Assembly: GCF_016595675.1 (NCBI RefSeq)
Contig: NZ_JAENJH010000006.1
Span: forward strand, 332,542 to 396,541
Direction: 5' to 3'
Length of the DNA: 64,000 nt
Origin: Prauserella cavernicola
GTDB lineage: Bacteria; Actinomycetota; Actinomycetes; Mycobacteriales; Pseudonocardiaceae
Shown here: in pieces, positions 8,672 through 16,911 of the stretch
Layout: each line of letters starts with the position of its first letter
How positions within the stretch are numbered: the first letter of the stretch is position 1
Translations under genes and position numbers: made by a program
The notes under the pieces: model-generated
Told to the model about the DNA's origin: nothing
Databases searched by the model: none
The model's input: the letters and a program-made list of their open reading frames with translations, nothing else

Positions 8672-8701
8672 TGGTATACCAACATCGTCGTATGGTATAC
8701 C
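8672..8701. promoter_or_regulatory. Double GntR operator (GGTATACC)
   Basis: Two identical palindromes GGTATACC at 8673-8680 and 8694-8701; the first extends to TGGTATACCA. Centres are 21 bp apart, two helical turns. The TGGTATACCA form is typical of FadR/FCD GntR operators (family knowledge). The position between divergent genes supports dual repression. Confidence 0.75.
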
Positions 8702-8811
8702 GGTAGCCGGGTGAGTCAACCCTTGTACGACGTCGGCTCTGCACGTCGATCCACGCACGCATCGTCGGCGCTGATCAGGAACCCGTAAGCCAGCTGCGGA
8801 AGTGAGGAACC

Positions 8812-10155
8812 ATGGAACATCTTGGTGACTACGACACCATCGTCGTGGGGGCAGGCGTGACCGGAATCGTCGCTTCCGTCGCCGCGGCCCGCGCCGGAGC
8901 CACCGTGCTGCTGGTGGAGAGCAGCGGCATCCTGGGCGGGCTCATCACCGGTGGCCGTCTCACCAAGCCGACCGGCATCGTCCAGCCTGGTGTATACCTC
9001 GAACTCATCGAACGTGCCGCCGCCTACGGTGGTGCCGACCCGAACGTCCAGGAATCGCACTGGGGCGGCTACAGCGGGGTCTTCGACACCGAGGTGATGC
9101 AGCGCGTCATCATCGAGACCATCGAGGAGGCCGGGGTCGAGGTCCTGCTCTTCGCCCATGTCACCGGTGCGCTTCGCGAGGGCGACCGGGTGCGCGGGGT
9201 CGAGCTGCACACCAAGGCCGGTCCGCAGCTGGCCACCGCCACGACCGTGATCGACGCGAGTGGCGACGGCGATCTCGCCGCACTGGCGGGAGTGGATTTC
9301 ATGTACGGGCGCCCGGGTGACGGGCACGTGCAGCCGATGACCAGCTACTTCCGGATCCTGAACGTCCGGTTCTCGGAGTTCGCCCAGGATTGCCTGGACC
9401 ACCCCGACGACATCCGCGAACTGGTGATCCCCGAGGGCGCGGGCCAGGACAACGAGGACTACGTCCTGAAGTTCTACATGGCCGGTTTCGAGCAGCGCAT
9501 CGCGGACGCGCGTCGCGACGGGTTCGAGTGGATCATCCCCAAGACCCACCTGCACATGAAGGCCGGGCTGCTGCCCGGCGAGCTCAACGTCAACGCCACC
9601 CGGGTCCAGGGCAACGCGCTCGATCCGCGGACCCGCACCCGGGCGGCCCTCGAGGTGCGCAAGCAGGCGTACTGCGCGTTCGACTTCCTGAAGAAGTACG
9701 TCCGCGGGATGGAGTCGGCGATCTTCCTCGACGTGGCGCCCGTTCTCGGTGTCCGGGAGACCCGCCGCATCCAGGGCGACTACGTGCTCACCGAAAGCGA
9801 CGTCCGAGGCGAAGCGCGATTCGACGACGCCATCGGACTGTCGAACGCGCCGCTGGACATCCACGAGCCGGGCGGTGAGGGCGGCGCGATGATCGGCGTC
9901 AACAGCGGTTACGGCATTCCGTATCGGACCATGCTGCCCCGGGGCGCCGAAGGTCTGCTGATCGCCGGTCGTTGCCTGTCCGTCGACTCCGGCGCGTTCG
10001 CCTCGACCCGCAACACGCCGGCGTGCGCGATCACGGCTCAGGCGGCGGGGATCGCCGCCGCCGAATGCGCGCGCCGGAAGGTCTCGCCACGGGAGTTGCC
10101 CGTCGAGGTCGTCCAGAAGGCGCTGGCCGACATCGGGGTCTCGCTCGGGAACTAG
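8812..10155 (+). CDS. FAD-dependent oxidoreductase (FAD_oxidored family)
   Basis: A 447-residue flavoprotein of the FAD_oxidored (PF12831-like) family. The dinucleotide fold VVGAGVTGIVASVAAARAGA sits at residues 10-29, followed by VESSGILGGLITGG, TVIDASGDGDLAALAG (second FAD contact) and a C-terminal block LLIAGRCLSVDSGAFASTRN. Proteins of this family oxidise diverse small molecules and some are partnered with iron-sulfur proteins; here no partner is seen. GTGAGGA precedes the ATG by about 5 nt. GntR operators lie 110 bp upstream. The substrate cannot be assigned. Confidence 0.85.
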   Translation: MEHLGDYDTIVVGAGVTGIVASVAAARAGATVLLVESSGILGGLITGGRLTKPTGIVQPGVYLELIERAAAYGGADPNVQESHWGGYSGVFDTEVMQRVIIETIEEAGVEVLLFAHVTGALREGDRVRGVELHTKAGPQLATATTVIDASGDGDLAALAGVDFMYGRPGDGHVQPMTSYFRILNVRFSEFAQDCLDHPDDIRELVIPEGAGQDNEDYVLKFYMAGFEQRIADARRDGFEWIIPKTHLHMKAGLLPGELNVNATRVQGNALDPRTRTRAALEVRKQAYCAFDFLKKYVRGMESAIFLDVAPVLGVRETRRIQGDYVLTESDVRGEARFDDAIGLSNAPLDIHEPGGEGGAMIGVNSGYGIPYRTMLPRGAEGLLIAGRCLSVDSGAFASTRNTPACAITAQAAGIAAAECARRKVSPRELPVEVVQKALADIGVSLGN

Positions 10156-10161
10156 TGCGGG

Positions 10162-10192
10162 GGTGCGCGTCGAGTCCTGCTCGGCGCGCACC
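10162..10192. terminator. Hairpin terminator candidate
   Basis: Arms GGTGCGCG (10162-10169) and CGCGCACC (10185-10192), with a nested CGAG/CTCG inside the loop, just after the FAD oxidoreductase stop and before the convergent gene. No T tract, as is common in actinomycetes. Confidence 0.5.
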
Positions 10193-10200
10193 TCGTGTTC

Positions 10201-10761
10201 TCAGGGACGACGCCCCAGAGCCGTGAGGAGCCGCTCCTGCGGCGACCCGCCGGGGTCGTGGCCGGGGTCGAACTGATCGTTCGGGCCGAGCGCGGTCACC
10301 CAGGGAAGGTAGGTCGTCAGCACCACCGCGACGAGCTCGTGGTCGAGGGCCTCGACGGTTCCGGTGGCACGGGCCAGATCCCACGCGTGCACGGCGATGT
10401 CACCGGCCCGGTAGAGCGCGAACTCGCGCCCGCTGATCCGGTCGGCGGGATGCTGACAGAGTCGTTGCAGCGCACCGTGTTCGGCGAAGGCCCGAGCCTG
10501 CTCCTCCGCGCTGTCCCGGAGGTCACCGGCGGCCGCATCGGCTGTCAGGCCGCCACGTCGCACGCGCGCGGCGGCCCGGTCGGCGGTGGCGCCGTTGAGC
10601 AGGAGGACGGCCATGCGGTTGCCGTTGGCGACGTGCTCCACCAGCTCCAGCACCGTCCAGGACTCGCACGGCGTGGGCCACCTCCACCGGTCCCCGGCGA
10701 CGTCGCGCAGTCGCCGGTCGAACTCGGTGACGGCACGACGCAGCACCGTGAGTTCGTCCAT
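10201..10761 (-). CDS. TIGR03086-type DinB/maleylpyruvate isomerase-fold protein
   Basis: A 186-residue metal-binding four-helix protein of the mycothiol-dependent (MDMPI/DinB_2) superfamily, TIGR03086 type. The diagnostic W-x-x-PTPCESWTVLELVEHVANGN block and the later DIAVHAWDLARATG supply the likely histidine ligands. Functions in this family are mostly unknown, with some members thiol-dependent isomerases or transferases. The ATG at 10761 has AGGGG six bases upstream; a GTG at 10797 would add 12 residues without better signals. Lies just downstream of the TetR gene on the same strand. Confidence 0.8.
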   Translation of the reverse strand: MDELTVLRRAVTEFDRRLRDVAGDRWRWPTPCESWTVLELVEHVANGNRMAVLLLNGATADRAAARVRRGGLTADAAAGDLRDSAEEQARAFAEHGALQRLCQHPADRISGREFALYRAGDIAVHAWDLARATGTVEALDHELVAVVLTTYLPWVTALGPNDQFDPGHDPGGSPQERLLTALGRRP

Positions 10762-10840
10762 CGTCCGCCCCTGGGGAGTCCGGTCCGACAGGTCCACACC
10801 CTGAGCGGAGGCCAGTGCTCGCGGCTTTTCGGCGTCGTGA

Positions 10841-11521
10841 TCAGGTGGGCTCTGGCGGCGCGTCGAGCATCGGCACGAGGAACCTGCGGGCTACAGCACG
10901 GACCTGCTCGTCGTCGTCGAGGTCGACGAGTTCGCTCGGCGTCACCAGGAACGACGCGGACAGCCGGACCATCACCTCGGCGGCGAGTTCGACGTCCACG
11001 GCGGTGGAGACGTTGCCCGCCTCCTGTTCGCGACGGAGCTGGCCCGCGAGAAAGCGCCGGACGGTGGCCATGGTCCGTCCGCCGTCGTTGATCATCGACG
11101 GCACGAGCACGTCCGGTTCGATGGCCATCAGCCCGCCGATGAGCGGGTTGGACCGGATGGCGCGCAACGCGCTCGTGAAGCCGAGCACCACCCGGTCGGC
11201 GATTGTCCCGGCCTTCTTGATCTCCACGAGGAACTCGTCGAAGTAGCGGCGGAACTCGCGCCGCACGACTTGTTCGACCAGCGCGTCCTTGGTGGCGAAC
11301 CGGCGGTAGACGGTGACCCTCGAGACCCCGGCCCGGCGAGCCACGTCCTCGACGGTGGAGCGCCGGATGCCCACGAGACAGAACTGCTCGTAGGCGGCCG
11401 CGAGCAGCCGCTCGGTGCCCTCGTCGTTGTCGTCGGCCCGCTCGACGGCGTCGGCGAACGCCCGTTCCAGCAGCGATTCCGAGTCCGGTCGAGTCATGTC
11501 AGCGGACAGTACAGGTTCCAC
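10841..11521 (-). CDS. TetR-family regulator divergent from lcp (LcpR-like)
   Basis: A 226-residue TetR regulator. The HTH is LLAAAYEQFCLVGIRRS and VARRAGVSRVTVYRRFATK (about residues 42-77); the ligand-binding C-terminal domain is variable. GTG start at 11521 is supported by AGGAAGG five bases upstream. It is divergent from the first latex-clearing gene, with TGATAC/GTATCA repeats between them. In rubber degraders such as Gordonia polyisoprenivorans a TetR regulator called LcpR controls lcp (established knowledge). I infer the same role here from position, not from direct sequence comparison. Confidence 0.8.
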   Translation of the reverse strand: MEPVLSADMTRPDSESLLERAFADAVERADDNDEGTERLLAAAYEQFCLVGIRRSTVEDVARRAGVSRVTVYRRFATKDALVEQVVRREFRRYFDEFLVEIKKAGTIADRVVLGFTSALRAIRSNPLIGGLMAIEPDVLVPSMINDGGRTMATVRRFLAGQLRREQEAGNVSTAVDVELAAEVMVRLSASFLVTPSELVDLDDDEQVRAVARRFLVPMLDAPPEPT

Positions 11522-11587
11522 GGCGCCCTTCCTGGTGCGTGTTCACTCCAGCGGCCGGTTGGCGTCTTGCCTCCGAAACGTCCTCAC

Positions 11588-11622
11588 TGATACAAAGTAT
11601 CACTGCGCGTATCAGGGTATCA
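11588..11622. promoter_or_regulatory. Probable TetR operator upstream of lcp
   Basis: Perfect inverted repeat TGATAC-AAA-GTATCA at 11588-11602, followed by two more direct copies of GTATCA at 11609-11614 and 11617-11622. It lies 35-70 bp before the first lcp ATG and 66 bp from the TetR start. Confidence 0.65.
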
Positions 11623-11656
11623 TTCCGAATTCGTGACTCGAGGAGGAGTTCGCGGC

Positions 11657-12880
11657 ATGGCGGAACTCAGCAGGCGCAACATGTTGATAGCCGGGGGAGC
11701 GGTCGGTGCGCTGGGCGCGCTCACCGTGGCGTCCCCCGCACAGGCTCGCTCGCTGTGGACGTGGTCGCCACAAGGTTCGGTGGCGGGCACGGGAGCGGGC
11801 GCCGACCCGCGCTGGGTGTGGGACGAGGAGGCGGACCCGCTGGTCGCCTCGCTGCTCGACCGTGGCGACGTCCCCAGGGTCAACGCGCTACTGCGCACCT
11901 GGACGAAGAACGGTCAGCCACTGCCGGACGGGTTGCCCGCGGACCTGCGGGACTTCATGGAGCGAGCGCGCTCGCTGCCGTCGTGGGCCGATCAGGGCAA
12001 GCTCGCCACCGCGGTGGAGTTCAACGAGAAGCGGGGGCTCTACCTCGGCGTGTTGTACGGGCTGGCCAGCGGCATGATGAGCACGGTCATCCCCAAGGAA
12101 GCGCGAGCGGTCTACTACTCGCAGGGCGGCGCGGACATGAAGGACCGCATCTCCAAAACCGCCAAGCTCGGCTACGACATCGGTTCGCGCAACGCCTACC
12201 AGCCCGACGGCGAGATGATCGTGACCTCGGTCAAGACGCGGCTGGTGCACGCGGCGGTGCGACACCTGCTGCCGCAGTCCCCGCACTGGGCGGGCGTCGC
12301 GGACGAGGACATCCCGATCAGCCAGCGGGACATGATGGTCACCTGGCACAGCCTGCCCACCACCGTGATGCAGAAGCTGCGGGCCTGGGAGGTGCCGATT
12401 CCCCGCGTCGAGTCCGAGGCGTTCCTGCACTCGTGGCAGCTGGGTGCGCACCTGCTCGGGATCAAGGACGAGTACATCCCCGCGTCCTGGGCCGAGGCCG
12501 ACTCCCAGGCCAAGCAGGTCCTCGACCCCGTGCTGGCGCCGACCCCCGAGGGCGTGAAGCTGGCCGACATCCTGCTCAACCTGGGCTCCGAGATCGACGC
12601 CGGGATCCTGAGCAAGCCCGTGCTCGGCTCGTTCACGCGCTTCATGCTCGGCGACGAGATCGCGGCCTGGCTGAAGATCCCGAGGGAGCCGGTGTGGGAT
12701 CCGCTGCTCAACGCGGCCTGGGGGCCGTTCGTCGCGGTCCGCGAGGGTCTGTTGCCGTTCCCGTTGGCGCCCAAGGCCTACTGGACGTTCGACGAGTTCC
12801 TGCGCCGGGCCGCGCTGTTGTTCCTGTCCGAGGCCCGGCCGATCAGCATCGAGATCCCGGAGACCAACCGGCCGTCCTGA
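11657..12880 (+). CDS. lcp: Latex-clearing protein (rubber oxygenase), copy 1
   Basis: A 407-residue secreted b-type haem oxygenase (DUF2236/MpaB-like) that cleaves double bonds in poly-cis-1,4-isoprene to oligo-isoprenoids with aldehyde and ketone ends. The Tat signal is SRRNMLIAGG with likely cleavage after ASPAQA (residue 30). Counted from the chosen ATG, Glu148, Arg164, Lys167, Thr168 and His198 fall exactly at the numbers known as functional in Streptomyces K30 Lcp, where Lys167 and His198 are haem ligands. Motifs: IPKEARAVYYSQGG, DRISKT, KTRLVHAAVRHLL. ATG at 11657 has GAGGAGGAG eight bases upstream; the reading frame from 11633 has none. First gene of a four-gene operon. Confidence 0.93.
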   Translation: MAELSRRNMLIAGGAVGALGALTVASPAQARSLWTWSPQGSVAGTGAGADPRWVWDEEADPLVASLLDRGDVPRVNALLRTWTKNGQPLPDGLPADLRDFMERARSLPSWADQGKLATAVEFNEKRGLYLGVLYGLASGMMSTVIPKEARAVYYSQGGADMKDRISKTAKLGYDIGSRNAYQPDGEMIVTSVKTRLVHAAVRHLLPQSPHWAGVADEDIPISQRDMMVTWHSLPTTVMQKLRAWEVPIPRVESEAFLHSWQLGAHLLGIKDEYIPASWAEADSQAKQVLDPVLAPTPEGVKLADILLNLGSEIDAGILSKPVLGSFTRFMLGDEIAAWLKIPREPVWDPLLNAAWGPFVAVREGLLPFPLAPKAYWTFDEFLRRAALLFLSEARPISIEIPETNRPS

Positions 12881-12930
12881 TCGGACCGTCGCTGCCACTG
12901 GAGACACCGGACTCAAAGAGGAGTCAGCAC

Positions 12931-14151
12931 ATGGCCGAACTCAACAGACGCAGGATCCTGGTGTCGGGCGGGACGCTGGGAGCGATCGGCGCCCTCGGCA
13001 TGGCCGCACCGGCGCACGCGCGCTCGCTCGTCGAGTGGACATGGGCACCGAGCGGGTCGATCGCGGGCGCCGGGGCCGGCGCCGACCCGCACTGGGTGTG
13101 GGACGAGGAGGCCGACCGGCTCGTCGCCTCACTGCTCGATCGCGGTGACGTCCCCGAGGTCAACCGTCTACTGTGGAACTGGACCCGCAACGACCAGCCC
13201 TTGCCCAGCGGGCTTCCCCAGGATCTCCACGCGTTCATGGAGAAGGCGCGCCGGCTGCCGCCGTGGGCCGACCGCGCCAAGCTGGAGATCGCCGCCGAGT
13301 TCAACAAGTCCCGCGGGCTCTACCTCAACCTGCTCAACGGCGTGGGCGGCGGGATCCTCGCCACGGCGATCCCCAACGAGGCGCGCTCGGTCTACTACTC
13401 CAAGGGCGGCGCCGACATGGAGGACCGGGTCGCCAAGACGAGCATCTTCGGGTTCTCGGTCGGTGCTCTCAACGCCTACCGGCCGGGCGGCTCGTGCGTG
13501 GTGGAGTCCGTCAAGACGCGGCTGGTCCACGCCGCGGTGCGGCACCTGCTGCAGCAGTCGCCGCACTGGACCGGGGACATCCCGATCAGCCAGGAGGACA
13601 TGCTCGTCACCTGGCACACGCTGCCGACGTTCGCCATGCGCAAGCTGCGCGAGTGGAAGGTGCCGATCACCAAGGCCGAGTCGGATGCCTACCTGCACGT
13701 GTGGCAGGTGACCGCCTACCTGCTCGGCATCAAGGAGGAGTACATCCCCGCGTCGTGGGATGCCGCCTACGAACAGTCGGACCAGGTGCTGCCGCGCAAC
13801 ATGGGCCCGACCCGCGAGGGCGTGGAGCTGACCGACATCCTGCTCGGCCAGCTCGCCGAGCAGACCAGCCCCGGCAGCATCAGCAGGCCGTTGTGCAACG
13901 CGCTCGCGCGCTACCTCGTCGGCGACAAGGTGGCCGACTGGGACGGCATTCCGAGGGAACCGGTGTGGGATCCGCTGATCGCCACCGCCTGGCCCGCGCT
14001 GGTGCGGTTCCGGGAGGGTCTCGTGCCGCTGCCGCTCGTTCCCGAGATCGCCTGGACCCTCGACGAGGCCGTACGGCAGTACATCCTCTTCTACCTCACC
14101 AAGGGCGAGGAGACCAAGATCGAGATTCCGACCACGAACCGGCCCGAGTGA
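12931..14151 (+). CDS. lcp: Latex-clearing protein (rubber oxygenase), copy 2
   Basis: A 406-residue paralogue of the preceding protein. The Tat signal LNRRRILVSGG ends near AAPAHA (residue 30). The haem-pocket set is kept, shifted by two: Glu150, Arg166, Lys169, Thr170 and His200, with the same 31-residue Lys-to-His spacing. The blocks WVWDEEAD, PNEARSVYYSKGG, KTRLVHAAVRHLL and EYIPASW are shared, while the helix after Lys169 and the C-terminal third differ, so this is not a very recent copy. AGAGGAG lies seven bases before the ATG, and 50 bp separate it from copy 1. The two may attack different chain lengths or polymers. Its stop overlaps the next GTG. Confidence 0.93.
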   Translation: MAELNRRRILVSGGTLGAIGALGMAAPAHARSLVEWTWAPSGSIAGAGAGADPHWVWDEEADRLVASLLDRGDVPEVNRLLWNWTRNDQPLPSGLPQDLHAFMEKARRLPPWADRAKLEIAAEFNKSRGLYLNLLNGVGGGILATAIPNEARSVYYSKGGADMEDRVAKTSIFGFSVGALNAYRPGGSCVVESVKTRLVHAAVRHLLQQSPHWTGDIPISQEDMLVTWHTLPTFAMRKLREWKVPITKAESDAYLHVWQVTAYLLGIKEEYIPASWDAAYEQSDQVLPRNMGPTREGVELTDILLGQLAEQTSPGSISRPLCNALARYLVGDKVADWDGIPREPVWDPLIATAWPALVRFREGLVPLPLVPEIAWTLDEAVRQYILFYLTKGEETKIEIPTTNRPE

Positions 14152-16412
14152 GCGGGACCCTCGGCCGCCGCCGGTTCCTCGGCTACGTGCTGGCGGCCCC
14201 GACCCTGGTCGCGGTGGCCGGGCCGGGGCCGACGGCCGCCGCGCAGCTGCCGTCGCCGGAGATCACGGAGATCCTCGACCTCAACGACCTGATGACGGTG
14301 GCGGCGCTGCCGACCGCCAACCTGATCGCCGTCGAGGTCAATCCGGACGGCACGGTGTCGTTCGCCCTGCCCCGCGCGGAGGTGGGGCAGGGCATCACCA
14401 CCTCGACGGCCATGTTGATCGCCGAGGAGATGGACGTGCCGCTGGAACGGGTGCGGGTGACGCTGGCCGGTGCCCGCCCGGAACTGGTGTTCAACCAGCT
14501 CACCGGCGGGTCGAACACCACCATCGCGACCTACACACCGGTCCGGGTCGCCGCGGCCATCGCGCGGCGCAGGCTGCTCGACGCGGCGGCGAGCAGGCTC
14601 GGCTCACCGCCGCGCGAGCTGACGCTGACCGCCGGGGTCGTCTCCGACCGTCGCGGCGGCAGTGTCGCCATCGGCGCGCTGGCGACGGCGGCCGCCGCCA
14701 CACGCACCGAGCCGGTGTCGGTGCGGCTGCGGCCGAGGGAGCAGTTCACCGTCATCGGCACCCCGCGCAACCGGATCGACGCGCTGGCCGCCGTCACCGG
14801 GCGCAAGAAGTTCGCGATGGACCTCGACGTCGGCGACGCCAAGCCGACGATGGTGTGCCGCCCGCCGACCATCAACGGCGCGGTCGGCTCGGTGACCAAC
14901 CTCGCCCAGGTCCGCGCCCTGCCCGGCGTCACCGACGTCGCGGTGATCTCCACCGGTGTCGCGGTGCGCGCCGAGACCTTCGGCCAGTGCATCGACGCCG
15001 TGCGGGCCCTGCGCGTGTCCTGGAAACCCGGGACGGTGGAAGGGACGTCGGACGACACTGTGCTCAGGCGACTGCGGGCGGCCGAGCTCCCGATCGGCCT
15101 TCCTCCGCCGACGCCGACCGTGGAGGGCCGGTTCACCTTCTACTTCCGCAGCAACAGCGCGCTGGAACCCAACTGCGCGATCGCCGACGTGCGCGCGGAC
15201 AGAGCCGAGGTCTGGTCGGCGCTGAAGTCGCCGATCGTGGCGCAGCAGAGCATCGCGGCGAAGCTCCGGCTCCCACTGTCCAGGGTCACGGTGCACGTCA
15301 CCGAGGGCGGTGGGTCCTTCGGGCGCAAGCTGTTCTTCGACGCCGCGCTGGAAGCCGCCGAGGCGTCGAAGGCGATGGGTAAACCCGTCAAGCTCATGTG
15401 GCACCGCGCCGACGACTCGCGCCAGGGCCGCACCCACCCGATGTGCACCTCCCGGGTGCGGGCGTCCTACCTCGGCGACACCGTGCTCGGCTACCACCAG
15501 CGGCACACCAGCGTCACCACCGATCTCGGCCACGGGCTCGGCGAGATCATCACGGCCACGGCGGCGCGGCTGCCGGTCGGCGACATCGGCTTCGCCGGCA
15601 CGTTCTTCCAGCTCTCCCAGACGATGTCGTACGACTTCGGCGTCAGCACGCGCCTGCTCAGCGAAACCGGCAGGGGCTTCAACACGGGCAGCATGCGCAA
15701 CGTGTACTCGCCCGACGTCACGTGTGCCCGCGAGCTCATCGTCGACCAGCTCGCCGCACGCATGGGCAAGGACCCCTACGAGTTCCGGCGCGACTTCCTG
15801 CGCGACGACCGGTCCCGCGCCGTGCTGGAGCGGGCCGCCGAGGCTGGCGGCTGGGGGAGGACGATGCCGGAGGGCACCGCGCAGGGCATCGCGTTCCACG
15901 CCGAGTACAAGGCGGTCAGCGCCGCGCTGGTGGAGATCGACTGCAGGCCCGAGACGGTCGGCCGGCCCGTCCGGGACGGCGTCGCCGGTCCCCGCGTCAC
16001 CAGGGTCGTCTTCGCCGTGGACGTCGGCCTCGCCGTCAATCCCCGGGGTCTCGAGGCACAGATGCTGGGCTGCATCTCCGACGGCATCGCGCTGGCGCTG
16101 ACGTCCAGCCTGCACCTGCGGGACGGTCACTTCCTCGAAGCCAGCTGGGACAACTACTTCTACACCCGGCAGTGGAACATCCCGCCCGAGGTTCGGATCA
16201 TCGTCGTGCCCAGCACCTCGGAGGAACCCGGAGGCGCGGGGGAGCTGGGTGTCGCCGCGTCGATGGCCGCGGTCGCCTGTGCCTACGGCCGTGCGACCGG
16301 GACGATGCCCACCAGCTTCCCGATCAACCACCAGACCCTGTCCTTCGAACCCAAACCCACCGTCCCGCCCGTACCCGAGTCTCCGGTGGACGGCCTGGAC
16401 CACGCCCGCTGA
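14148..16412 (+). CDS. Molybdenum hydroxylase large subunit (isoquinoline 1-oxidoreductase-like, Oxi-like)
   Basis: A 754-residue xanthine-oxidase-family subunit that binds the molybdopterin cofactor. It starts with a Tat signal (GRRRFLGYVLAAP) ending near AAAQ. Molybdopterin-binding blocks are GQGITTSTAMLIAEEM, EGGGSFGRK and RNVYSPDV, and the catalytic glutamate lies in GGAGELGV (about residue 699). In Streptomyces K30 a two-subunit hydroxylase (oxi genes) clusters with lcp and is thought to oxidise the aldehyde ends of rubber fragments to acids (established knowledge). The GTG start overlaps the copy 2 stop (GTGA), so translation is coupled. The iron-sulfur subunit follows 15 bp later. Confidence 0.9.
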   Translation: MSGTLGRRRFLGYVLAAPTLVAVAGPGPTAAAQLPSPEITEILDLNDLMTVAALPTANLIAVEVNPDGTVSFALPRAEVGQGITTSTAMLIAEEMDVPLERVRVTLAGARPELVFNQLTGGSNTTIATYTPVRVAAAIARRRLLDAAASRLGSPPRELTLTAGVVSDRRGGSVAIGALATAAAATRTEPVSVRLRPREQFTVIGTPRNRIDALAAVTGRKKFAMDLDVGDAKPTMVCRPPTINGAVGSVTNLAQVRALPGVTDVAVISTGVAVRAETFGQCIDAVRALRVSWKPGTVEGTSDDTVLRRLRAAELPIGLPPPTPTVEGRFTFYFRSNSALEPNCAIADVRADRAEVWSALKSPIVAQQSIAAKLRLPLSRVTVHVTEGGGSFGRKLFFDAALEAAEASKAMGKPVKLMWHRADDSRQGRTHPMCTSRVRASYLGDTVLGYHQRHTSVTTDLGHGLGEIITATAARLPVGDIGFAGTFFQLSQTMSYDFGVSTRLLSETGRGFNTGSMRNVYSPDVTCARELIVDQLAARMGKDPYEFRRDFLRDDRSRAVLERAAEAGGWGRTMPEGTAQGIAFHAEYKAVSAALVEIDCRPETVGRPVRDGVAGPRVTRVVFAVDVGLAVNPRGLEAQMLGCISDGIALALTSSLHLRDGHFLEASWDNYFYTRQWNIPPEVRIIVVPSTSEEPGGAGELGVAASMAAVACAYGRATGTMPTSFPINHQTLSFEPKPTVPPVPESPVDGLDHAR

Positions 16413-16427
16413 AACGAGGAGTTTCCC

Positions 16428-16904
16428 TTGCCCGAGCACACCTTCCGGGTCAACGGCGAGCAGGTGACCGTCGACGTCGAGGGCGACGTGCGCCTGCTGT
16501 GGGTGCTGCGCGACCTGCTCGGCATCACCGGGCCGAAGTACGGTTGCGGCATCAACGTCTGCAAGGCGTGCACCAGTCATCTCAACGGTGCCGCGGTGAA
16601 CCCGTGCGCGATTCCCGTCGAGAACCTGCGGCCGACCGACGAGGTCACCACCATTGAGGGCCTCGCGGACACGGTGGACGCCGAGCTGCATCCGATGCAG
16701 CAGGCCTGGCTCGACCACGACGTCGCCCAGTGCGGCTACTGCCAGCCCGGCCAGATCATGGCCGCGGTGGCGCTGGTCCGCCGCGTCGCCGCCGAGGGCA
16801 GGCCGGTCACCGACGCCGACCTCGACGGCCTGCGCAACATCTGCCGCTGCGGCACCTACTCGCGCATCCGCGACGCCATCAGGACCGGAGCCGGGAACAT
16901 GTGA
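16428..16904 (+). CDS. Molybdenum hydroxylase [2Fe-2S] subunit (Oxi-like)
   Basis: A 158-residue small subunit with two [2Fe-2S] clusters: a plant-ferredoxin-type site KYGCGINVCKACTSHLNG plus a later NPC, and the C-terminal helical site QCGYCQPGQIM with NICRCGTYSRI. It passes electrons from the molybdenum subunit. TTG start at 16428 is used because ACGAGGAG lies seven bases upstream. It has no signal of its own, so export would have to be as a complex with the Tat-bearing large subunit (inference). Last gene of the lcp operon; convergent with the methyltransferase 7 bp away. Confidence 0.92.
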   Translation: MPEHTFRVNGEQVTVDVEGDVRLLWVLRDLLGITGPKYGCGINVCKACTSHLNGAAVNPCAIPVENLRPTDEVTTIEGLADTVDAELHPMQQAWLDHDVAQCGYCQPGQIMAAVALVRRVAAEGRPVTDADLDGLRNICRCGTYSRIRDAIRTGAGNM

Positions 16905-16911
16905 GCGCCGT

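Noticed and set aside
11657..14151. Recent tandem duplication or assembly duplicate of lcp
   Set aside because: The two copies differ across much of the C-terminal third and in codon choice, so they are old paralogues.
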